A stretch of DNA of 64,000 bases from Acidithiobacillus ferrooxidans ATCC 23270. GTDB taxonomy: Bacteria > Pseudomonadota > Gammaproteobacteria > Acidithiobacillales > Acidithiobacillaceae. The stretch covers positions 2,138,001 through 2,202,000 of the forward strand of contig NC_011761.1 in assembly GCF_000021485.1 (NCBI RefSeq), written 5' to 3'. The notes below the pieces were generated by a model. It ran no database searches and was not told where the DNA came from. It saw only the letters and a program-made list of their open reading frames with translations. Position 1 is the first letter of the stretch. Every line of letters starts with the position of its first letter. Shown here piece after piece: positions 18,762-26,762 of the stretch. A program made the translations under genes and the position numbers.

Positions 18762-19023
18762 CATGCTTATACTATTGGTTGACAACGGCAGCTAATAAGC
18801 TGATTCGATGCCACTTTCTCGATCGTTTCGGTATTGGGTTCCGGGCAGGTCACGGGCTCAAATAAAGCCTTTTGGCCAGCGCAGGGACTCTAGGTACGAG
18901 GCGCAGGCCGCTTCATCTGGAAAGACACGCTGAAATTCTGGTAATGCCGTCGGAAAACCACGTTCATCCATAGGCCACGAATATGCGATCATCGGAGGCT
19001 TGTCAACTAATAGTATAAGCATG
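18762..19023 (-). mobile_element. Internally deleted IS1595-type element (262 bp)
   Basis: The unit is bounded by 24-bp inverted repeats at 18762-18785 and 19000-19023, which differ at one position (core TTGTCAACYAATAGTATAAG). It is flanked by the 8-bp near-duplications ATCGCTTC (18754-18761) and ATTGCTTC (19024-19031). IS1595 elements make 8-bp duplications. It retains only the first part of the transposase gene on the minus strand. Confidence 0.75.
18858..18971 (-). pseudogene. IS1595-type transposase, N-terminal fragment
   Basis: From ATG 18971 the minus strand encodes a 37-residue fragment with L-P-E-F-Q-R-V-F-P-D-E-A-A-C and S-L-R-W-P-K-G-F-I. This is the conserved N-terminus of IS1595 transposases, which normally continues with a CxxC zinc finger. 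A stop codon sits exactly where the first Cys is expected, and the rest of the gene is deleted. Confidence 0.75.
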
Positions 19024-19237
19024 ATTGCTTCACTAGTTTTTTTCGCCGGGTCGTTATGGAGACAGCATGAAATAACGCTATCGAACACTCCCACCATCCC
19101 ATAAAAATCAGGACCGGAATCGTCCTGATACGTGGTCTTAAGAGCGCATTGGCTTAATTATTATTTTAACCAGTAAATGTGCTACCAATATGAACCGAAA
19201 TTTTATTTTCACTATCGGCCACGTACTTTTTTCTCAC

Positions 19238-19735
19238 CTAACATTGGTTGCGACCAATGCTCTTGGTCATGCGTACGCAATCGATGGCAAAGCCTCTAGG
19301 CGACGGATAGGTGCTAACGGCTTCCCCATTGAATCCGCACTTTCGGTAGAATGGGGCTGCATTAAGCGTGGAATCAAGAAAGATCTCGGTGAGTCCCGTC
19401 GAAAGTACTAACCCCTCAAGATGTGCCATCATTCTTCGCCCAATTCCATGGCCCATGTAATCGGGATGGATAAATACACCATCGATTTGTCCAGACTCTA
19501 TATTTATGGCACCGCTGCCAACTATCGCAACATCATCCATAGCCACATAGAATGAAGATTCAACCCAGGCCATAAACTGATCTGAAATATCGCCCTTAAG
19601 GTCATCCGTCCATGCTTCTATAACTTCTCTCTCATAGAATCCATTGCACTGTGCGCGGATTGCCGCAATGCGAACATCCCATATCTTTTTTGTGTCCATC
19701 CTATTTGCTTTCCGTATTACCATATTAAGCTCCAT
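19238..19735 (-). CDS. GNAT family N-acetyltransferase
   Basis: This 165-residue acetyltransferase has the GNAT fold. The acetyl-CoA binding loop is visible as I-H-P-D-Y-M-G-H-G-I-G-R-R-M-M, preceded by the beta strand G-Q-I-D-G-V-F and followed by L-D-S-T-L-N-A-A-P-F-Y-R-K-C-G-F, the usual motif B. The substrate is unknown; small GNATs of this type act on amines, antibiotics or protein N-termini. It is AT-rich relative to its neighbours and stands alone. The start may be ATG 19735, or one of the internal Met codons at residues 5 or 13. Confidence 0.8.
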   Translation of the reverse strand: MELNMVIRKANRMDTKKIWDVRIAAIRAQCNGFYEREVIEAWTDDLKGDISDQFMAWVESSFYVAMDDVAIVGSGAINIESGQIDGVFIHPDYMGHGIGRRMMAHLEGLVLSTGLTEIFLDSTLNAAPFYRKCGFNGEAVSTYPSPRGFAIDCVRMTKSIGRNQC

Positions 19736-19956
19736 ATTAATACAAAATGTGTGGGGGTTTAGTGGTTTTTATTATCTACATTTACTGATAATAATAAGGC
19801 ATTATGTATCATAATATCGCATAGTTTATGCTTACCTATAAAGACTTGTTTTGTGCGCCGCGTAAACTCACCACGCTCCGGATGGGCGCTGCTCAGTGTC
19901 CCCCGAGCTCTTGCGCCCGGATGCGTGCGCAAATTGTCGAGTACGTCGGCCATAGA

Positions 19957-20433
19957 TCACCTGGCTATCGTATTAGTGCGACGGATTTTTTTCTGTAGCT
20001 GTATCAGGCCAAAAATCAACGCTTCCGCCGTCGGCGGACAGCCCGGCACGTAAATATCAACGGGAACGATGCGGTCACAGCCACGCACTACGCTGTAAGA
20101 ATAGTGGTAATAACCACCGCCATTGGCACAGGATCCCATGGAAACGACCCAGCGCGGTTCCGGCATCTGATCGTAGACCTTACGCAAAGCCGGAGCCATT
20201 TTGTTGACCAAGGTCCCGGCCACAATCATCAGATCAGACTGGCGCGGACTGGGGCGAAAAAGCAAGCCGAAACGATCCAGGTCATAACGCGCAGCACCGG
20301 CATGCATCATTTCGACTGCGCAACAGGCGAGCCCAAAAGTCATGGGCCAGAGCGAGCCGGTGCGGCTCCAGTTGACTACTGTATCAATACTGGTGGTAAC
20401 AAAACCTTTTTCGAGGATGCCTTCTATTCCCAT
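19957..20433 (-). CDS. nuoB: NuoB, NADH-quinone oxidoreductase subunit B (isolated copy)
   Basis: This is a full-length 158-residue NuoB, the complex I subunit that carries the N2 [4Fe-4S] cluster next to the quinone site. All four cluster ligands are present: adjacent Cys37-Cys38 (L-A-C-C-A-V-E), Cys102 (G-S-C-A-N-G-G) and Cys132 ([10 protein letters not shown]). The start ATG at 20433 has AAGGGGCTGAA just upstream. The odd point is context: nuoB normally lies between nuoA and nuoC, but here no other nuo gene is present. This is probably an extra copy carried off by rearrangement. Confidence 0.9.
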   Translation of the reverse strand: MGIEGILEKGFVTTSIDTVVNWSRTGSLWPMTFGLACCAVEMMHAGAARYDLDRFGLLFRPSPRQSDLMIVAGTLVNKMAPALRKVYDQMPEPRWVVSMGSCANGGGYYHYSYSVVRGCDRIVPVDIYVPGCPPTAEALIFGLIQLQKKIRRTNTIAR

Positions 20434-20509
20434 TTCAGCCCCTTATTGACCTGTAAGATTCATATGCGATGCCGTCACTGTCCCCTGCCAAGAACTATAT
20501 GTGACATTT

Positions 20510-22687
20510 TTAATGTGTGTCTTCACGTTCTAGGCAAATTACGGTGCCCTTCTGGCCATCCACTTCCAACAAGTCCCCGTCATTAAGCTTTAGAAAGACT
20601 CCTGGGAGATTCATTACCGCAGGGATACCAAACTCTCGCGCGACAATGGCACCATGAGACAGATATCCGCCTGTTTCCACTACCAGTCCGCCAGCTTTGA
20701 GGAATAGCGGTGTCCACCCGGGGTCCGTGGATGGGGCCACTAGAATTTCACCGGGAAGCAGTTTGTGTCCCTCATTAGGATGACGGAGCAAACGTGCTTT
20801 GCCCCTGATGCTTCCAGTACCGGTAGGCACCCCTTGGAAGTGTTCTCCCTTGCGTTCTGTCCCCATAGATTCCGGACCCTGTCCATGCTGAATCTGATGG
20901 TGTTTATCCTCGACGATCACCTCGGGCGGCGTTTCCCGTAGCCAAGACTGGAACATCTCGGTACGTGCAAGAACACGCGCACGGAGACCGGCAGATGGTA
21001 TCTTGCCTGCTAACGCCTGGAATATTTCGGGCATGGTCAACTGAAGAATATCGTCAGGCCTATCCAGACCATCCACCGCAACCAAATGCGCCCCAGCGGC
21101 AAGCAGCACTTGCCGAATCGGCTCCAGATAGGCAATTACCGCGCTGCGGGCAGATTCCCGCTGGTTGCACTCTTTGCGGGCTGCACGGGTCAGCGCCGCA
21201 ATAATAGGTCGCCACCAGAACGGAACGGTTGCAACAATGCGCCGCATGGCTTTGGATTCAGCGGATCGCTGTCTTTCCCGAAGGGCCGATTCATCGATGC
21301 TGGCCAACTGATCTAAAGATGCCAAAAGATAGCCGGGCTCCTCCCGCCAGCGGGGGTTACGCAGGTAAGTTTCGTACAAACCACGATGGCCATAACGTTC
21401 GATAAATTCGGTAAAAGCCCGACGGAATTCATTATATGGCGGTATGGTAGCGAACCAGTCGTCGCTGGCCGCAGCAGACTCGGGGAACGGCCCAACTTGG
21501 GGGTCGGTCCGGGCAAGCCGTGCGAGCGCCATGAGTTCGTAGCCCTGTTGGGCGGTGACACTCGGCACCCCGCCAGCCAGCAGAGCGGTGGCAAGGGCAT
21601 ACCCCTCCCCAGGAAAGTGTTTCTCCAGTTGCTGCACCAGGAAAGTCAGACTGCCGCCGCTGGACCCTTGCAGAAAAAAAATATCCGATGCCCCGCGCAC
21701 CGTTCGCAACCAGCGGATCAACACATCCTTCAGACCATTGCCATCTTGTGGAAGCGCTTGCTGCCGCCAACGTTTCGCTTGGAGTATGGCGTCGCCAACG
21801 GCCTTATCGGCCCGCCGACGGCGACCTGGAGCCAGCGTCAGGTAACGTAGGATGCGGGCCAGTCTGGATAATCGGTCACTGAGTAACGGGGGCGCCAACT
21901 CGATTTCGGGCTGATGGCCGCCAACCAGGGTATTCATGGCCTTTGGCGATACCCCTAATGCGTCGTATGCCTCCCATTGAATAAGAGATAGCTCAAGATA
22001 CAACCGACCATGGAATAATCCTGCGCGCTGAACCCCTTCTAACAGCGGGTAGCCGGCCATCGCATAACCCTGCTCAAGCAGGGCGTTGACCAGCTTGCGG
22101 GAATTGCTCCAGTCCACCGGCGAAAGGGGGTCGGGTACCACCTCGCAAGTATTACCCCGAGACCAATAGGTCGGCTGTTCCTGCAGGATCGGGTAGGTAA
22201 GACGCGCACGTGCGGTCACCGGTCGTGCCTGCGTCAACCAGAAACTCTGGCCATCCCAAACCCATTCCAAATCGTAGCACGGCATGGTGAAATCGAGGGC
22301 TAGGGCAGCATCCCGTAACAGGTTGGCAAGCACCATGGCCTGTGAGGGTGTTAACACAAAAGCTGCGGCTTCGTCGGAACCTGTGGCACGGGTTTCCGTG
22401 CCACCCGTTGCCAACGGGACTGTTTTTTGGCTTTTTCTGCCCAGCTTCCGGGCAAGCGGCCATAAATGGTCGTCTAATGGGTCTTCGGCGAATAGGTATT
22501 CATCCCCGGCGGCTTGCCCGCTCACCAGAGACTCACCCAGCCCCCATTGCGCATGGATAATCAAGCGATCATCACGGCCATCGATCGGGTCACAGGTGAA
22601 GGCAATGCCGGAAGCCGTAGCGGGTAATAGCGGCATGATAAGCACCGCCATGGCGGGCGCATCGCCGGTATGACCTGAGATATCCAT
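20510..22687 (-). pseudogene. PEP/pyruvate-utilising phosphotransferase (RPH-like), N-terminus lost
   Basis: 725 residues remain of a PEP-synthase-like enzyme. The visible start is the second half of the ATP-grasp domain (A-S-G-I-A-F-T-C-D-P; H-A-Q-W-G-L-G-E-S-L-V-S-G; W-L-T-Q-A-R-P-V). A long helical middle domain comes next, then a C-terminal swivelling domain with the phosphohistidine site G-G-Y-L-S-H-G-A-I-V-A-R-E-F-G-I-P-A-V. It ends just after this domain with no PEP-binding barrel. That is the architecture of rifampin phosphotransferases rather than PpsA. Upstream of the first Met is a stop two codons away, where IS21-type end DNA begins (about 22690). About 150-250 N-terminal residues are therefore missing and the protein is very likely inactive. 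Confidence 0.75.
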
Positions 22688-22689
22688 AT

Positions 22690-23550
22690 GTTGTCACTGA
22701 CCGGCAATATGGCGCCACCGATGTGCGGCGTAATGGCGCCATTTCAAAGTGCCTGAAATGGGGTCTCGAACGGTGTTAAGAATGGGTGTTTTTGGCTCCT
22801 TTCGCAATGGTGTTTTTCGGGGATTCCGGGAGCGGTCGTGGGGCGCGAAAACTATCGCCTTCCAGGATCAGTCGATAGGCGCCGTGGCGTAGCCGATCCA
22901 GGGTGGCCACTCCGAGCATGCGGTTGGCCGGGAAGACGTCCCCCCACTCGGCGAAGTCGAGATTGCTGGTCAGCATGGTGGAGACTCGCTCATAGCGTTC
23001 GGCGATGAGATCGTGGAAGTCCTCATCATGGGGCGGGCGCATGGGTTTGAGGCCGAAGTCGTCGATGATCAGTAGCGTCACTTTGGCGAGTTGGCGGAAG
23101 CGCCGGTCAAAGCCACCGGTGGCCCGCGCTGCATGCAGGGAGCCCACCAGATCACCTTGGGTGATAAAGAGCACGTCCATCCCCTGGCGAATGGCACAAT
23201 GCCCCAGCGCCTGGGCGAGATGGCTCTTGCCGGTGCCACAGGGCCCGACGATCAGGACAGGTGCCTGCTCCTGCAGGTAGCGACCCGTAGCCAGATCATG
23301 CACCAGAGAGCGGTTCAGGTTCGGTAACCGGTCAAAGGCGAAGTCTTCCAGGGTTTTGTGATTCCGGAAGTGGGCCTGACGCAGGAGGGTGTCGAATTTC
23401 CGTTGGTCCCGGCGGGCCACTTCATCCTGCAGGAGCATGGCGAGGAACTCGGTATAGGCCAGTTGGCCATCGACAGCTTGCCGGTTGCGGGCCTCCAGGG
23501 AAGCCAGGATGCCGGACAGGCGCAGGGCGCGGAGGTTACTGCTCCATCAT
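22690..23550 (-). mobile_element. IS21-type element remnant (istB side only)
   Basis: A partial IS21-family element. The end near 22690 (TGTCACTGACCGGCAATATGG, minus-strand 3' side) abuts the phosphotransferase gene and is followed inward by istB. The istA transposase gene that should precede istB is missing. The other edge is at or a little beyond 23550. Confidence 0.7.
22776..23550 (-). pseudogene. istB: IstB-like ATPase of IS21 family, 5' frameshift
   Basis: IstB is the AAA+ helper ATPase of IS21 transposition. The intact frame (22776-23438) shows Walker A G-P-C-G-T-G-K-S at residues 65-72, Walker B L-L-I-I-D-D-F-G and the sensor S-N-L-D-F-A-E-W. Upstream in the same frame, without a start codon, lies the conserved L-R-A-L-R-L-S-G-I-L-A-S-L-E-A-R. 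The natural start M-M-E-Q at 23550 is out of frame through a small indel after the fourth codon. The missing istA also argues that the element cannot move alone. Confidence 0.85.
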
Positions 23551-23716
23551 TCCGTCCGCCTATCTCCATGTCCAACAATCTGTTATGCAAGCACGTTCCC
23601 GGAAATTGTCCGGCATGGCCGACTAAGGATCGTTTGACGGACACCAACCCGAGTGCCAAAGGTGGTGGACGCACACAACGGCTTTTCTTTGGTGTACACT
23701 TGTGCAATCATGAGGC

Positions 23717-23998
23717 ATGAGATTCACCTGGAACGACAAAAAGCGGCAAACCAACCTGCGCGATCATCGCGTGGACTTTGCCGATGCCGTCGGGGTCTTT
23801 TTTGATGACTGCGCCCTGACCACGGAGGATGTGGATGCCGAAGGTGAGCAGCGTCTGGTGACGATGGGGCGGGACTTCTTGGATCGAGTACTGATCGTGG
23901 TGTACACCGAGCGCGGTGGAGATGAAATACGCCTCATATCCGCCCGTAAAGCCAGCCCAGGAGAACGCAAAGCATATGCAGGAGGTGCGAACCCATGA
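23717..23998 (+). CDS. brnT: BrnT family ribonuclease toxin
   Basis: This 93-residue protein has the BrnT fold. It begins F-T-W-N-D-K-K-R-Q-T-N-L-R-D-H-R-V-D-F, the typical F-x-W-D-x-x-K-x-x-x-N-x-x-K-H start. It ends R-L-I-S-A-R-K-A-S-P-G-E-R, the conserved I-S-A-R-x-A-x-x-x-E box. BrnT cleaves RNA and is neutralised by BrnA. The antitoxin gene overlaps its stop by four bases (ATGA). The upstream DNA contains TTTGACGG (about 23633) and TGTACACTTGTGCA, possible promoter and operator elements for autoregulation. Confidence 0.9.
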   Translation: MRFTWNDKKRQTNLRDHRVDFADAVGVFFDDCALTTEDVDAEGEQRLVTMGRDFLDRVLIVVYTERGGDEIRLISARKASPGERKAYAGGANP

Positions 23999-24237
23999 AA
24001 GCAGAGTATGATTTCAGCCAGGCCCGGCGGGGTGCCGTCGCCGTAGAGCAGGGAAAGACCCGCGTGACCATCCGCTTGGATAACGACGTGTTGGACTGGT
24101 ACAGAAAGCAGGCGCAAGAACATGGCGGCAATTATCAGACCGCGATCAACGCCGCCTTACGGGAACAGATGACCGCGCAGGATGGGGCACTAGAACGAGT
24201 GCTACGAAGGGTTATCCGTAAAGAAATGCTGGTATGA
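23995..24237 (+). CDS. brnA: BrnA family antitoxin
   Basis: This 80-residue partner of BrnT has an N-terminal toxin-binding segment followed by a ribbon-helix-helix DNA-binding domain (K-T-R-V-T-I-R-L-D-N-D-V-L-D-W-Y-R). The C-terminal helix reads Y-Q-T-A-I-N-A-A-L-R. It binds and blocks the toxin and, by analogy with the family, represses the operon. The ATG at 23995 overlaps the brnT stop, so translation is coupled. Both genes appear intact. Confidence 0.88.
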   Translation: MKAEYDFSQARRGAVAVEQGKTRVTIRLDNDVLDWYRKQAQEHGGNYQTAINAALREQMTAQDGALERVLRRVIRKEMLV

Positions 24238-24429
24238 TCGTAATGTCTCAAAATAGCCCTCAACCGGCAGGCGGAGAACCCCGCAAAACAGGGCCATCCG
24301 CCCAGCGGGGATCAGCGCCCATCAGACAGAAGGATGCATTCTGTCTCATCTACAACCGACAGGAAAATCATCGCATGATATATGGCATATCTCCTTGTTA
24401 CATGGCACCGACAGTGCCGTCGAATTTAC

Positions 24430-24436
24430 GTTAGAT
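24430..24436 (+). other. Integron cassette core site (GTTAGAT), R' of cassette 1
   Basis: GTTAGAT fits the GTTRRRY recombination core. It is the exact reverse complement of ATCTAAC at 25204-25210, the other arm expected for the attC of the same cassette after excision. It lies 9 bases before the start codon of the AlbA_2 gene. Confidence 0.6.
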
Positions 24437-24444
24437 TTTTCATC

Positions 24445-25203
24445 ATGGCACTCACAAAAAAACAGCACGAAGCATTTGCCAAATTCTTTGAAAGCCCAAC
24501 ACGGAGCGCTCTTAGAGATTTGCTCAAAGGCAACATTGGCGAGACAGACTACCTAGATTTCAAGGAGACATGGCCTGAGCCAGTGAAGCTGGCAAAGCAC
24601 ATATTGGCTATGGCAAATAGCGGTGGGGGAGCAATTGTTGTCGGCGTAAAGCAATCCGAGGATAACGCCGTCGAAGCTATAGGACTTGAGAAATTGGAGG
24701 ACAAATCAGACATAAGTAAAAAGATTGCCTCCTACCTTCCTAGCGAGATCGCTCTGGAAATCCTCGATTTCACTTACACCGAATCTGAATATGAAAAGAT
24801 ACGAGGAAAGTCATTTCAGGTTATGCTAGTTGAATACAACCCAAAAATTGTTCCTCTGCTACCGAAGAAGGAAGGGGATGGAATAAGACGAAATGCCGTT
24901 TATATCAGAAAGGGCACTAACACGGAGGAGGCCAACTATGAAGACTTACAGGAGCTAATTAACAAGCGCCTGGAAACTGGATACTCGACCCAAAAGAGCT
25001 TCGAACTTTACAAACACTTGGATCAACTAAAAGTTCTAGATATAAATCAGCCAAGGAACAAGTCAAGGAAAGGCCGATTTTTCGGGGACATGCGAACTTT
25101 GGGGGATATATTTGGCCCACACAACAGTTTAGAGTACGACAAGTTTTTAGAGGGGCTGTATGAGAAAAAGAAAAAAATCATCGAGCGCGAAATTGGGTTG
25201 TAA
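24445..25203 (+). CDS. AlbA_2 (Schlafen-like) putative nucleic-acid-binding protein
   Basis: This protein of about 252 residues carries an AlbA_2/Schlafen-type domain: E-T-D-Y-L-D-F-K-E-T-W-P, then K-L-A-K-H-I-L-A-M-A-N-S-G-G-G-A-I-V-V-G-V, the conserved AN-x-x-GG-x-hhhGV core. Later comes R-R-N-A-V-Y-I-R-K-G-T-N-T, matching the family Y-x-R-x-G-x-x-T. Such domains occur in nucleases, RNA-binding regulators and phage-defence proteins. The C-terminal 80 residues are not recognised. ATG 24445 is chosen over upstream starts because the domain and the cassette core site fit. It is AT-rich and bounded by cassette-type sites, so probably acquired through an integron. Confidence 0.75.
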   Translation: MALTKKQHEAFAKFFESPTRSALRDLLKGNIGETDYLDFKETWPEPVKLAKHILAMANSGGGAIVVGVKQSEDNAVEAIGLEKLEDKSDISKKIASYLPSEIALEILDFTYTESEYEKIRGKSFQVMLVEYNPKIVPLLPKKEGDGIRRNAVYIRKGTNTEEANYEDLQELINKRLETGYSTQKSFELYKHLDQLKVLDINQPRNKSRKGRFFGDMRTLGDIFGPHNSLEYDKFLEGLYEKKKKIIEREIGL

Positions 25204-25281
25204 ATCTAACATGGCGCTCAACTTCGGTCGCTGGGCGCTGCGCGATAAAGCCGCGCAGCGCCAGTTAGCTCTACGTTATAT
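25204..25281 (+). other. attC-like integron recombination site
   Basis: The region has attC architecture. ATCTAAC (R'', 25204-25210) is followed by GCTCAAC (L''). A perfect 11-bp stem comes next, GGCGCTGCGCG at 25234-25244 with its complement at 25252-25262. GTTAGCT (L', from 25264) and ACGTTATAT (R' of the next cassette, core at 25275-25281) complete it. It begins overlapping the stop codon of the AlbA_2 gene, as cassette sites often do. Confidence 0.65.
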
Positions 25282-25293
25282 CGGTATCCAATA

Positions 25294-26091
25294 ATGACGC
25301 TTTGCAAAATCTCCCAGAAGAAAGCCTCTTGGATTTGGTCCACACTCCGAAATGCACGTCGGTATAACTCAAAGATTGGTGAAGAGTCCATTACGGATTT
25401 CTTTGTTCTTGAGTTGAAGAAGGCCTCGAAGGGGGCGTACTTTATCGACTCATTTACCCGCCCAAAGGAAAAGATCACGGGTGCAGATTGGGAGCTTTGG
25501 TTCACAGGGCCAACGAAAAAATGGATTGGTCTTCGCGTGCAGGCGAAAGTCATTTCGATCAACGGAAAGCGATATGCCCAATTACACTACAAGAGAAAAG
25601 ATGGTACTTACCAAATTGATCAATTGGTAGCCGATGCAAAGAAACATAAAGCCATCCCTCTTTACTGCCTGTATTCCTATTGGCGCAGTACGGAAGCCGG
25701 CAAGATCAATTGGCCATGTGTGACGATAAAGCGAAATTCGAGACTATTTGGTGCCAGCATTTTATCCATCAGCAGCGTGAAAAAACTGAAGTCCTCGAAA
25801 GACGACACGCTCAAAAGTGTGGCAAAAAACATCAATCCGTTGCATTGTCTTTTTTGCTGCCAGGGCTACGCCCAAGGTGATCTTCCAACCCGTGCGTATG
25901 CATTCCTAAGAGCAAGAGACTATCTCGACATAGATGCCCAGTTGCTGCTCGACGATCCGCCTGAATATGTAACTAAGATGCTTGATAGCTTATCCGGAGA
26001 AAGTCTAATTTGGGCCAAAGACGAAAATCTTTCTAGAGTAACGATCATCCGAGAGGAATTAGAGGGTCCCATTGTCATTTCAAGTAGGTAG
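25294..26091 (+). CDS. DUF6615 family protein, possible nuclease
   Basis: This 265-residue protein resembles DUF6615: E-E-S-I-T-D-F-F-V-L-E-L near residue 30, F-T-R-P-K-E-K-I-T-G-A-D-W-E-L-W-F at about 55-70 and G-L-R-V-Q-A-K-V-I at about 80. The D-W-E ... Q-A-K pattern with alternating strands is reminiscent of PD-(D/E)xK restriction-like nucleases; this catalytic assignment is inference. Two C-x-x-C-like Cys pairs occur later (L-H-C-L-F-C-C-Q-G). The gene follows an attC-like site by 12 bases and is the second cassette. Its own attC is not visible. It is AT-rich. Confidence 0.65.
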   Translation: MTLCKISQKKASWIWSTLRNARRYNSKIGEESITDFFVLELKKASKGAYFIDSFTRPKEKITGADWELWFTGPTKKWIGLRVQAKVISINGKRYAQLHYKRKDGTYQIDQLVADAKKHKAIPLYCLYSYWRSTEAGKINWPCVTIKRNSRLFGASILSISSVKKLKSSKDDTLKSVAKNINPLHCLFCCQGYAQGDLPTRAYAFLRARDYLDIDAQLLLDDPPEYVTKMLDSLSGESLIWAKDENLSRVTIIREELEGPIVISSR

Positions 26092-26124
26092 GCTGATATC
26101 CAGATTGCCACAGATCAGATAAGC

Positions 26125-26171
26125 CATGTTTTGGTCCCTTCAAACCCCTTTTTTGAAGGGACCAAAACATG
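26125..26171. terminator. Strong bidirectional hairpin (20-bp perfect stem)
   Basis: CATGTTTTGGTCCCTTCAAA at 26125-26144 pairs perfectly with 26152-26171 around a 7-base loop. It lies 34 bases after the DUF6615 stop. It is too long and too perfect for a simple terminator and could be a terminator, a recombination site or a relic of an element end. Confidence 0.5.
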
Positions 26172-26216
26172 TTAATCTGACATAATCAAAAATGGGTACA
26201 GAAGCGAGTCGTTTAC

Positions 26217-26405
26217 ATGACCAAGTTCGCGTTTAAAACGGATGCCAAATACTGGGCCGCATTTGTCTGGTTTTTGGAGAATGCATCCATCAATGATTTG
26301 TGAGATGCAGTAGAATCAGATCTCCCTGGGATTTATCAGGCAACCATCCAAAAAAACCTTCGTGCGCAGTACGAAATCTACGCGAAAGGTGAAAGTTGTC
26401 CTTAG
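26217..26405 (+). pseudogene. Small ORF with in-frame TGA (63 codons)
   Basis: From ATG 26217 an open frame encodes M-T-K-F-A-F-K-T-D-A-K-Y-W-A-A-F-V-W-F-L-E, then a TGA at codon 29, and continues sensibly (D-A-V-E-S-D-L-P-G-I-Y-Q-A-T-I-Q-K-N-L) to TAG at 26403. A Trp-to-stop change in a small gene is the simplest reading. The family is not recognised. Confidence 0.4.
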
Positions 26406-26762
26406 AATTAGGCGATATAATGAGACAGATTGGCAATATAAATGAGTTTCATGGTCGGGATTCATCGCGTTAATGGACGAGTTGTCGTGCTAATCTGCGC
26501 TTTTTCCAATCGCCTGCTCTGCAACAGCAAACAGTTGTTCCTGTTGCAAGTCTCCTGCCAACGCTACACCTTTTAGTGGTTTTGTGTGAAACGCCTATTT
26601 CGTAGACCATCGGATTACTAATCCGGGGGTCTGAAATGACAAAACCAGCAAATACCAGCATTGCAGCGCGGGGTGTGGCGTGGTTTTCGGGGAGTCGCCC
26701 AAATATCGCCCAGCCAACCTCAAAAAACGCTATTCCGTTATACGGTAACGGCCTGCACCGCC
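26406..26762. other. Gene-free region left of the MobV gene
   Basis: No supported gene. It holds a CAACAG/CTGTTG-rich imperfect dyad around 26520-26555 and a tRNA-anticodon-arm-like dyad (CGGATTACTAATCCG, 26610-26624) that is not part of a whole tRNA. Confidence 0.4.

Noticed and set aside
26604-26636. tRNA-like sequence with a CGGATTACTAATCCG stem
   Set aside because: It looks like an anticodon arm and variable loop, but no T-arm (GTTCGA), acceptor stem or CCA follows, and the anticodon would be ACT. Not a tRNA.
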